In this document: one piece after another, positions 39,001 through 51,000 of the stretch
Layout: each line of letters starts with the position of its first letter
Position numbering within the stretch: the first letter of the stretch is position 1
Assembly (NCBI GenBank): GCA_025267735.1
Contig: CM046303.1
Location: 45,211,380 to 45,275,379, forward strand
Origin: Mactra quadrangularis
Taxonomy: Eukaryota > Mollusca > Bivalvia > Venerida > Mactridae
Direction of reading: 5' to 3'
DNA: 64,000 nt
Made by a program: the position numbers and the translations under genes
The notes under the pieces: model-generated
The model's database searches: none
What the model saw: only the letters and a program-made list of their open reading frames with translations
What the model was told of the DNA's origin: nothing

Positions 39001-42000
39001 TTTTCACTATATTGAGTTATTAAGAAAATTATCAATATTTTTTGTACTGCCCCATTCGTTGCCATGGAAACGACTAATTAGGTTCAAAATGAATTGAATT
39101 TAAGGCAGTCCGCTACCCAATCTGCGCATGCGCCAATTTTTGTCGTGATTTACACGGATAAACTACGTTACGTCGTCACCGTTAAACGTATTTTCAATTT
39201 TGTATGCTAACTGCTAAATAGTCGACTTTTTTAAATTAAGAATATCCTATGTTCCCAACGTCATTTTTTGTCACAAAAACATACGAAAAAATCAAATAAT
39301 GTACCTTAAACGCTCACATGTGTGTGAAATTTAAATAATCTTAGTCGAGAAAAAAAACAATTTTTGACGATCGACGTGTAGCATACACTTTCAACACTCT
39401 TATCAAGAGTTGTCGTTCGTAGGTCTACGTGCACTTGCTTCAACGATAGTACACATGGTGATGTTTGGAGATTGAGCGATCATGTTTTCATCAAATAAAT
39501 TCGATTATGGGCCACGCTTGCAGGTATGTTAAATCCTTAAACATTCTATGTATTTTTAATATACGTGTGTCATTTTGGTTGATAATATTTGTATGACTGT
39601 AGTGTATTTTAAACTTCACTTATGACGCGGAAGTAGAATGACGCAATATGTAAACAATAACCAAGGTCATGGTGATTTATATTTGATTCACAAAATTATT
39701 AACACCTTTAATTTGAAAACATTGGTGACGTTGATATTTTGATAAATTTATATGCTGACATGTGTTATTCGGTGTTGATGGTTTCAATTCGGAGGCAACT
39801 TGTCTAGACAACACGTCGCCAAAATCGTAGATCTACAAAATGCGTTGAACAAATTCATTGATGTTTAGTTTTATTTTATTTTTAAAGTCTATTCAAGGAG
39901 GCATTATTATTTAAATTTTCAGATTGTTTTTCATGGAGTTTGATCATCCTGTTTGACTTGATGTAGATATAAGAAAATAAGTTTGCTGTAACTCAATTCA
40001 CAACAATAAAAGGTTTGTTTACATTTCATATCCCACCCACCATCTATGTGCTAAAGCTGTTCAGGGGCAGCTCAATATTTTTTTAAAGGGGGTGAAACCT
40101 ACGATTTGCTCACTAACGATGTAATTTTAAGTTTTATTGCTTGAACTTAGTTATTTTAACGTGGGAGAGGGGGGTGCACCATGGACCTTTCCTTTTTTGG
40201 GTTAACTACAGCTAGCCAATTTATAACTTGGAATGTAAACAGAGAAACTGTGACTAGTATATTGTTGAGTAGACATCATGGCACAATAAAATATGGTTTC
40301 TTATCAACAATGAATGAAATATGATAAAACATTTGTCTCCTTTTATGTATTATATTAATAAGTTAAATTACATTTAAGTAAATATATATAATCATTCTTT
40401 TATTTGTTATATTTGTCAATAATTACTGCTGATATGCCAATTGCAATTTGATAGTTTATACTGAAGTTTCTGTATACACGATTTATTACATCCTGCACCT
40501 TTATGTTTCTTACTTTCAGGTAGCTGACATATTGAAGTGTGCCATAATGATGATACTCAGATGGTTAGGGAACAGACTTTAAATCAATAGGACTACCAAT
40601 AAAATATTTGTTTCACAAAGCCACAAGTGATTGATGAAATGTTATATAAAAAATTGAAATAAAATGAATTTTATCTTATATATGCTTGGTTTTGTTTGGA
40701 TTGATGTTGACAAGACAATAGCAAATAATACAACCCATGCACTGATTAAAAAATCAGTTATCAGTAGTTTTATTGTTGACAATTCTAACAGCCATGTCAA
40801 TATAAATGGCTGTCTCTACTAAGCATGCAGAAGTCAGTAATTCACAGTTGTAAATGCCTGTCTGCTGTTCTGTGTAGTAACTAGTTTTCAGTTACAAATC
40901 ATCTTCATGACATGGTTAAGGAAGTACAACTTGGAAATGAAAACTATGACTATGTATGGTTCCTAGTAAGAACCTCAGTGAATGATCATTTAATACAACA
41001 CATACCATATATGAGGTTGAAGTTACTATGATTAGCATTGCAACACACTTAAACATGGTTGAATATATATACAATTGTAGTTATTATGGTAAGTATGGCA
41101 ACAGAAATACTTTTACTAGATTATCTCATACATTAGTATGAGTTTATTAATGGAAGTTGTAAGGATGAACATAATAACAAAATATTGTATAAAACAATTA
41201 AAAACATGTGAATTTCCCTTTTTCACAACCATTTAGAATACTTGGTTGCCATGGTGAATTAAAAAAATGTTTTTTTAATAAATATGTAGAGTAAAGATTT
41301 ATTCATCACCTTTTTATGAAGGTCTATAATCAAACAGATTCATAATTCCATGGTGAGTACAAAACATAGATTTTGAATGGGTTTTAAGGAGTGGGTGGGG
41401 TAATCCCTATTGGGCTAAAATGTATCAAAAACGTATCATGTTTTGACAAAATGACAATTTGGTAATCAGTATTTACTTCACTTTAGTCTTAAACTATGAA
41501 AAACATGCAGATAGTATTGAAAAGTTCAAATAAATTTGACTACAAATAAACTTTGGAACGTTATAATCTGCTCAGTTTAGCGTTTTGGTTGTGTTTATAA
41601 GATGTCGCATTTCTTAAAAAGTTCGGAGACCTATTGTGTTTTTTTTTTCATTTTAATCTGATAATTAGACATTGTATCACTAATTATTTTTTTTTTTTAA
41701 AATCATAACCAGGTCACAATATACTAGTTTGTAAAATACCAACATTTTGAGAAAAAAAAAGTGGGTGGGGTATTTATCATTTTTGAAAGTAGATTTTGCG
41801 AAACTCGATTGATAAAATATTGTCAAACAGCATGATTAGGGGAGATAAATTATATTCACATTGTTTATCACCATAATAATCATCATTTAACGACAAATAG
41901 GTTATTTCCTATGCATCTGACGGATACATGGTATTTTTTACGTATTTTGGCGGGAAATTTTCACGTTTTTTTAGGGTCATCTTTAAATGGCTGTAACTTT

Positions 42001-45000
42001 TTAAAAAGTTCGGTGACATATTGTTTTTTCCCCTTTTTTCCGAAAATAAATCGTTATTTGACATTTCTAACACAAAAAATAAAACATTCCATTACAGGGT
42101 CGTTCTCATTTTAAATGCAAACATTCACTTATTTGAACATTTTTTTAAAAGTGGGTGGGGTATTTGTCAATTTTTAACGAAAAGTTTTACAAAACTTAAT
42201 TTATTAGATACTGTAAAACTGCATGATATAGGAAAATATATCCAATTTATATTGTTTACCACAAAAATAATCACCATTTGATGACATATAGACTATTTCC
42301 TATGCATCTGCATGATATATGGTATTTTTGAGGTATTTTGGCGGGAAATTTAGACGTTTTTGGGGGTCATCTTTAAATGGCTGTAACTTTTTAAAAAGTT
42401 CGGTGACCTATCTTTTTTTTTCGATAAATTTACTTCAAATGTACAAATAAACAAATTAATGGAAGTTTAAAAAAAATTCCATTAGAAACCTCTTTCCTGA
42501 CGAACTCCCTTAATGAAAATAGCACTGGTTGTATACTTTTATTGGACAGATCCCATTAAAGTAAAAGTAATAAAAAATTGTTATTGCATTGTAAGGAATA
42601 TATAATAATATTTCCCTTGGAACTGAAAATTTATCCAAATAATGATTATTTATTCCAAAATATGGAATTGAAACCCAGTATTAATTCGTTTTTCCTGCGT
42701 GGTATGGCCATTTTCTAAGCAAAAAATTATGAGTATGCAGCATTTCTGAAATTTATAGTTTTGTTTTTCGGAAAGTATGAGATTTATACTTTATATCGAT
42801 GTAAAAACATTTTTGGGCTTTTTATAAACTGCTTGTCTGTCCCATATCAAACATCCACGATTTTAGTGGATTTCGCCGAATATTTTAGTGATTTATATGA
42901 ATAGTCAACGTTACGTCGTCACCGGTTGCGTATTACCGATACTGTCTGCTCGCTGCAAAATAGCCGTCTTTTCATAAATTAAAATAATATGTTTCCCACA
43001 TCTGTTTTTGTTACAATTCCATACAAATGATTTAAGTTTTGTGCTCAAACTACACATTTACGTGATTAAAAAAAACTTGTCCAGAAAAAGCAGTATTTTC
43101 CTAGTCGAAAACTAGCATACAGTACACTCAGATCGCTGTGACCAAGAGTTGTCGTTCTTTTGGCTATGTGCACCTGCCTACAACGTTGCACTCGAATAGA
43201 GATGGAGAAGTCATGTTTTCTGTAAATGAATGCGATTAAAAGCCACAATTACAGGTACGATCAATCTTTTATACATTCGACGATAGCGTTAAGATGTCTT
43301 CTTAAATATTTGTTTCCCATGTTTTGTCGATAACATTATTTTGATGTATTATAAACTTCACTGGTAACACGGAAGTAGAAATACGCAAATTGTCAACAAT
43401 GAAGGTCATGGTTATTTGATATTTGACCAAAAACTTACATACGGGTTTAATTAAAGAAATGACATTGATATGTGTTCCATCTATTGACACGTTGTGTTAA
43501 GTATGATACAGTGACTGCGAAAATGGACTCAATGCCGAGATGACGAGTAAAAAAGAAATTTAAATTAATAAATTGTGCTTTTTAAAGATTAAAAATCTTA
43601 ACTCGAATACTTCATTATTTGTATTTTCAGTTGTTTCATGGATCAATTTTGACTCTGTGTAGGTATGAGTTTAAAGTTACTCAGTGCATGGCTTTAAAAG
43701 GTTTGTTAACATTTCATACCCCACCCACCCTCTAAATACTAAAGCTGTTCAGGTGCAGATCAATATGTTTATCCAAGGGGTGAAACTTATGAACAGAACT
43801 CCACACCAATTACATGTACATTGTATGTGATTTTAATTTCATGTTTTATGGTTTGTTAATATCCATTTTAATGGGGGCAGTGGTCGACACATTTTATGTC
43901 ATTTTACGTCATCCAGCTCACCTAACCTAACCTAACTTTCCTGGACCAGTGTCTATAACCAGTACTCTCTTACCCATCTGCAAGGAAACCTTTCCATATT
44001 ATCTAATCAATTGAGGAAAATCAACATTATTGTCAAATTTTCATAGAAGGGTATAACCTCCCTGGGTGGGATTCGAATCTGCATACCATCAGGCACGAGA
44101 TTCCAAATCCCGGAGCTACCTTCTTGGGTTTTAAATATGATAAAAAGTTAAAAATTCTGTCAGTATCCTCTCACATTTCTACATTTTGTTATATATCTTA
44201 GTTAATTTAATGCTGGTATACCAACTTACAATAGATTGTTTTGCTTGGGAGTTTACTTGTTTTATTATATTAATTTATATATAAAAAAAACTAAATGTAT
44301 CAATATGCTGTTTCTTTCAGGTGACTGACATATTGACTTGTGCCATACTTATGATACTGAGAGCATGATAAATGATTTGGGAACATACTTGAAAAAAGGA
44401 AACTATTAAAAACAGTAGTTTGGCTAAGACACAAGTGATCAATGAAATGTTAGAACACACTGTTTTTAAATAAAATGAATATAAGAACTTGGTTTGTTCG
44501 TGATATCTTATAAGATCTGTGCACCTTTTCACAAAAATTCTTACAAAAAAGGTTAATGCAAGTCAGTTTAGTATAAATAGAAGTTTAAAGCCGGGTGGGT
44601 GATAAGCATAACTATGATATAATATTCAAAAGGTATATAATATTCTACACAGTTCTATAATACTTAGAATTGATAATCCAAAAATTGAGCGTTTTATTAA
44701 CGTTTCTTGCTTTTGACTTACGAAGATTTTTTTTCGTAAGACTTTTTGTGAAAAGCGCCACTGCTTGGTTTTAATCAGATTTATGTTGACAATACAACCT
44801 ATGAACTAATTATCACAGTAAATCAGTTATCAGTAGTTTTATTGTTGACAATTTTAAAAGCCATGTCAATAGAAATGGCTCTGGTTAGAAGTTAGGGCTG
44901 TCACCATACACCAGAAGCATATCGTGGTATATTGCCATGTACATTGTACTAGAAATGTATCGCGATATCCACGGCAATATATTGGGCTGCAAACCTCAAA

Positions 45001-48000
45001 CCAAAGACAGGTTGCATAATACTTTTGTATTAAAGAACTTGTTCAACTGTGCAGTATGGAAGCGTGTTATCGCATTTTGTAGGAAAGTGCCTTGAGAAAA
45101 ACTGGGCATTTTAGAGTAATGGGAACATTCCGAATCATCGGAATATGCCCAGATCGATTAAATTTTTTGAACTTGGGGTTTAATAGAATGAACTGACATT
45201 TTGCTATTTTCCGAAAAAAATGATTTTTCAATGAAAATAAATATCACTAAATTCATTCATCAACTCAGAGAATTTCATTAATACAACAAATTCGTATGTT
45301 AGGCCTTTAAAAGACACCTTGATTGGAATTGCAGCAAATGTAACCCTTAACCGCTCAATCCAACATTTATAAGTGTCCAGACCCCCCTCCAAAATGGCCG
45401 CCACATCCTTGAAAATGGTGTTTTTAAACTAAAATTGTTAAATTTCACTTAAGGATAGTTGTCCCAAAAATTAAGTTTTTATGCGCGCCTCCTGTATAAA
45501 AAAGTCTTGTTGAGGGGTTTCGAATCGGGGATGAACCCCATTCCCTTTGTTGCTGGGGTTTGCAAGGGGCTCATTGCAGGGAGAAAAATAAGGGTCATTG
45601 AGTGCAGAGAAATGGCGCCAAATGCAAATAAGAAAACATGCTTTCAGTCACTGAAAAGACCTGGCACTTCAGACATCAATTTGGAAAATATTACTGTTTA
45701 AAATGCAAATTTAAGGTGGAAAAAGAGCGAAAATTGCATTTTTTGCTGTTTTTGCTCTGCCCCAGCGTTGTCATGGTAACTGGGATCAGGGCTCAACTTG
45801 TTTTTTCTGAAAGATATTCACCCTTGGAATAAGAATAATTTGGCCAAGTTGCACATCTGTATGATAATCAGTAATGAAATAAGAGCATCTTGAAATAGAC
45901 CCATTGCGTAATGGTGAAGAAATAGCTACCTTTCGTTGAACACATGTCGCAACCAGTAAAGGGTTAAACAGGGATTACCTTAGTACTTATGGTAACTTTG
46001 GCAACAAAAATGTTATTTTTCAGTACAAACGCATTTATTGGTATGTGTTCACACAATGATACCCAATAGTATCAAACAAGAATAAAATGCATGTGTATGT
46101 GAAGTTCCCTTTTCACAACTATTTAGAATACTTGGTTGCCATGGTGAATTTTAGAAAAGGATATTTAAATACATATGTGGAGAAACACATTTCATAGACT
46201 ATAATTTTTAGAAATAAAAATCCATTTTTTCATCAACATTTTACTTAAAAATACACAATAATTGTAAAATTTACTTTTTTGAAATGGTTGCCATGGAAAC
46301 CAACTATAAATTTTTACATTTATCAAATTATATATAATATCTATTATTTATGTTTATTTTTACAAGTTTTATAAAATAGTTGCGGATGTATCAGCAGTGT
46401 TGCTATTTCTTATTTATGTTTTAACTAATATATGCTTGACTACATCGATAGAACTAAATCTTGTTTTTAACGTTTTTACCCAAATTTCATGGATTTGTAA
46501 CTTTTTCAAATATGAAAAGCCCAAAAAGTTTTTTTTAGAGTTGACTAGGACAACCCTTATACTACATTATTTTTTGGCCCAACAATGTCAGAAATGCTGC
46601 AAACTATTTTTACAGCGAATTTTTGACACCCCCTTTTAGCCATTTTGCTTGAAAAATGAAAAATGTGGAGGTTTAGTGTATTCAAATAATTGCAAAATTT
46701 AAACAAACTTAACTAGACTCGGTTGTTGGCTTTTAAAATAATCTACTAAGTCAGTACAAACATATAAAGTTGTATTTTGAATGGTGATTACATACAAAAA
46801 TAGGGTCTGGAAGTCTCAAAATGGTCAATTTTGTTAAAAATTTGTCATGATTTCTCTGAAAATAACTGAGAAAAAAGGAATACCGGTTGCCATGACAACG
46901 GAAAGAGATTTTGACTAATAAATATTGTTTTCTATGTTTGGGCATCAAACTAAACATATGCTGTGAAAATCAACAAAATCGAAGAGATTGAGTGCCAGAC
47001 CCCTTCTTTAAAATTTTGGTTCTTACAGAGAATTGGTCTTAAGTATTAAAACCAGATTTTTTGAATGTTTCGATAATAGTAAAAAAGCGTTTTACCAAAT
47101 TTTAGGAAGTTTATTGACTAAAATTAACAATTTGAAGGCAGAGACATTACAAAAATATCTAGAAATTGTTTGCTTACTCTGATCATTTTTATCAAGAGAG
47201 GCTTTGATTTAAGAGGACTGCTACATGAATTGTATGAAACATTCAAATGAAAACTTAACACTTAAAAACCATAATACAAAAGTAAACATGAATCATATAT
47301 AATCAATAAAATAGTAAATACTACACTTTAATACATGTACATTGTTATTTGTTGAATATATTTAAATTTAGTATGTCTATACCAATGCCTGTATTCAAAA
47401 TTGAATATTCTCTAATACCAATTTTTCTTACTTGTTGAGAATAGATACAAAGATAGCTAAGAGACTTAAATCAAAGCACTGAAAGTGCTGTAGGAACGAT
47501 TCTTGAAAGCATGTAGGTATAATTTTATAATTCACACAAATAATAAGTAGTGGGATCAAGAACATAATATCATCAAAAATCTTGCAAATTTAAGGGTATT
47601 GAAAGTAAAATACACAACAAAATTATAAACTTTAAATCTAGTAATATAGTCTTTTCTTAAGATGTGCTGTGACTAGTTTGCTCTTCTATAGAACTTTGAG
47701 GTAGATTCTCTGCAAACTTTTATCTTGATGCTGCTAAGTAATGTTGTATTTCTAGCAAAAACTTACATGTATGATATAGGTTTGTGGGGAATTAACGTCA
47801 AAGTTTTGCTGAAAGTCTAGCACGAAATTATTTGTATGAATATATATATATATCAAAATGAAAGTGACTAACAGATGAAGATGTGAATGAGGGGGCGTGA
47901 CGTTTGCATGTTTTACATGATGTTATTTTCGCATCATTTCCATTCCATTTGTCATATTTAAGTCCATATTGAGATCTTCAATCTGTTTACACATAATCCC

Positions 48001-51000
48001 CATATTCATCACTAGATAGTGTCTGGTGTCCACGTTTAGGGTGCTTTGTAATTATTAAGTGTATGTATGACTTTGACAGTGTTTTTCCTATAAAACAGTG
48101 AAATAGTTGTGAATAAACCGTGTTTTGGTCACAAAAACTGATTACAAGGGCAGCCTACTCTGTGCAGCTTATTAAGAGAGGAAAATAAGGATATTTTAAT
48201 GGTTGGTATTTTCAATCGAAGTTTTTTTCCTTATAAGTAACGTATCTTTTCTCTTAAACTGATCATTTTAAAGAGAAAAAAATAGTTCAGTTGATGTATG
48301 GTTTAAGGTACCTTACACTCCTGGGTCATACCTTAATTTGACATTAAAAATCAATATCAATTTGTGTGAAAAAGTCACATTTTTAATGAATCATAATTTT
48401 CCGAAAAATGCCTTAAAAAGTAGCCCTTTTCTGATAATCAGTGGCATCGACTCAAATGCTGTATATATATATAGGTAGTCCATTTTGATTCATGAAATAC
48501 CGCATATTTTTTAAACCCATTATTCTTCCATTTGACCCATTCATTTGTAGGTGCGAACAAAACTTTCTGTGGCTTAAAGTAAAAATGCTATCTGCAAAGA
48601 GAACCATTTTAGTTATAGAAGTTTATAATCTAGTACAACACATAGTTACTAACAAAATACCCAGCACATGTCATTTTGACGTCAGAAAGGCAATTTTGTC
48701 TGTCACAGATTCTCCAGTGGTGTTTGATCCTTAAAATATGAAAAAATATTTTGGTGATTTTTTGTCCTTTTCGGTCACTTTTTCATTGAGATTTAGTGAT
48801 TGATACCATCAATTTGTGTGAAAAATTAACCATTTTAATCAAACAAAATTTTCGAAAAAATGCTTTTAAAAAATAGCACTTTTTAAGAATCAGTGGTATC
48901 ACCAAAATATATTAAGGTAGGCTACATTGTTTCATGAAATTGCGCATGTTACTTAAAAGTCATTAGTCCTTCATTTCACGCATAGATTTGAAGGAGTGAA
49001 ACAACGTTTTGTTCCTTTTAGGTTACAATGGAAGCGGTTTTAATTGTCGAAAAGAATTTAAAGTGTGACATGCCGTTTATTAATCAATTGTGAAAGTCTG
49101 TTGTCCATATTCGGGGTGCTTTCAGGCCTTTTTCATGAGTTGGGGGAAGTAGCCTGTAGCCTTTTACACGGGAAAAATGGCGCGCGATAATTAGAAAATG
49201 GGGAAAAATAAAACTAGACTATTTTTATCTATGTTTAATTCTTGTAATCATAATTCATTTAAACAATTATTGTTTATGTTGTTGGGTGGAGATTTAGTAG
49301 CTTTAAAGGTGTCATTTTTTCGATTTTTTTATGTATAATTGCGCAAATTCCGTAACTAACTCAACGATCGCAACATGCTCAGAAAGACATACCACGTGCG
49401 TTGGGAAAAACAAAAGCAAAATATTTCGCTGCCGGTTTGGGTGCGAATAGTGTAGGGGCGAATGTGATTGAGGACGAATTATTAGCAAGAATTTAACAAA
49501 CTGGTAATTTGAAGGCCTCGCGGGCTTGATTATTTATATATTTGATAAACTTGTTTAACGAAATGACCATGTCCCGTTCGTGTAAAAGAGTTTCGATAAA
49601 TAACCGTTTCGATAATTAAATCCTGTGAGATTTCCGGTTTCTCTTTTGTCGTATTTTCGATGTATAAAAAGTTTAAAGATATTTTAAAGGGGAAAATGGT
49701 TGTTGAGGGAAAAAGTTGCTTTGCTATGGGGGAAAAAAGAAACTTATTTTGCTTGGGGAAAACGCCGTTTAACGGCGTCACGTAAAGGATGAAAAAAAGG
49801 CCTGGGCCGCCGCCTTTAGTTTATAATGATAAAACAGTATGTAAATCTTGACAGTCATTTCCAATACAACAGTGCAAAAACTAATGGGTTTACTTCGTTA
49901 TAGTCACAATTACTGGTTAAATAAATGGACCGCCCCTATTGTGCGAGCGAATCGTCTTCAGGCGAATCGTCCACTAGCGAATGAAACTGGGTGCGAATCG
50001 CTTGCAACCTTTCCGAAACTAGGTCATTCTTCTGCTTTGAGATAAAGACGTTTTCACGATTAGTACTATACTCCATTCCCAGTCTATACATATGCAATGT
50101 TGTGCAAAATCATTTTTATGCTGTCAAGAGAAATACATGTTGTCAAAACAAGACTTTTTTCTAGGTCTAAACTGGCGAGTCAATTTACAAACGGAAGTAG
50201 CCATTTTGTAAAGTTTAGTACCCTGCTTTTTCGTTCTAGGTAGCTCACAAGCGGAATGAGCCGGGAACCAACGGTATAGAATAAATAATCAGGTCGGGTT
50301 AAAGTTCGTATGAATTATTAATGTATTTATATACACAACGGGAATTAATGAGTATAATTACGATTGACTAGTTTGCGTCGTTTCGGAGTTGTTCGATAAT
50401 TTCCGTGTGTAGGGGAGACAACCTAGCTCCGTATAGTTACATGATAATGAGCCAGTATGCCTTCTTTGTCTTTGTGGATAGGCGTGGAAATATGAATATT
50501 TATGAGTCAGAATGGTTTTATGATTTGTCATGTCTCTGGAACGATAAATCGTTCCAAAAATGTATTGTAATGAAATTAATGGAGATTAATAGTGATAAAT
50601 TTTCTGTCAAAATCATATCAGTCACTTCTCTTACTCACCCAGGACAAGCCTAGAACCTTTGGCCTAGTAAAAATCACATATTCTCATCAGTGGCTTATAA
50701 CTGTCTTTCTTGATAAAGAAGTACAATAATGATTGTAGAAAAAGCAAAAAGATTCACCAAAGACCCCTTGACCCCCAATGAGACTCACTAGCCTTACAAT
50801 AGACTATATTCGGAATTCAAATATTTGGGTTTTCCCCTCTGGTACAAACTAACTTTCATTGTTACAATGAAAACATGTGTACAAAGAACAATAAGATTTA
50901 ATCCATAGTTCATGCTATTTAGCAATAATGTGTAGAAAACTTTGTACCGCCTGTGCACGGACGGAAAACCCCATAAATTTGAATTCCGGAGTAGGTCTAT

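Larger units (their letters stand above)
39160..41330 (+). repeat. Duplicated module, copy A
   Basis: Collinear with 42900-46220 over most of its length. Shared landmarks in order: GTTACGTCGTCACCG, AAGAGTTGTCGTTC, CATGTTTTC, a CAG|GTA donor, TCCCACCCACC, CTAAAGCTGTTCAGG, a TTTCAG acceptor with TGACATATTGA, AATAAAATGAAT, and ATTTAGAATACTTGGTTGCC. Copy A lacks the SINE, the MITE and the ~1-kb insertion present in copy B. Confidence 0.85.
42900..46220 (+). repeat. Duplicated module, copy B
   Basis: Longer than copy A because of later insertions: a tRNA-derived SINE (around 44050-44140), a MITE (44517-44763), and about 1.07 kb at 44890-45960. That last insert starts with a hAT-like TAGGGCTGTCACCATA end and contains a possible TTAACCC/GGGTTAA-ended piece from 45339 to 45967. 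Alignment with copy A resumes at the shared TTATGGTAA...TGGCAACA segment. Confidence 0.85.
38925..47042. mobile_element. 8.1-kb TTAA-bounded block with long-range inverted ends
   Basis: Left end TTAAGACCAATTCTCTGTAA, then two differing bases, then ACCAAAA; the right end is the exact inverted 20-mer followed by GA and ACCAAAA. Weaker inverted similarity continues inward (GCCACTCA / GGCACTCA, then a GTTGCCATGGAAAC-type palindrome about 130-150 bases from each end). TTAA at each tip would suit piggyBac-style target choice. Inside are two diverged copies of a promoter-like, spliced module and a ~390-bp tandem repeat. No transposase-like frame is visible, so it is either a non-autonomous large element or a composite. 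Confidence 0.55.

Noticed and set aside
39922..39985. Middle exon of the duplicated module (after TTTTCAG, also at about 43631)
   Set aside because: Copy B has acceptor and donor (GTAG|GTATGA) but copy A has ATATAAG where the donor should be, and inclusion would break the frame.
43918..43938. CCTAA-type telomere-like run
   Set aside because: Only three short units in copy B; too short to mean anything beyond a local repeat.
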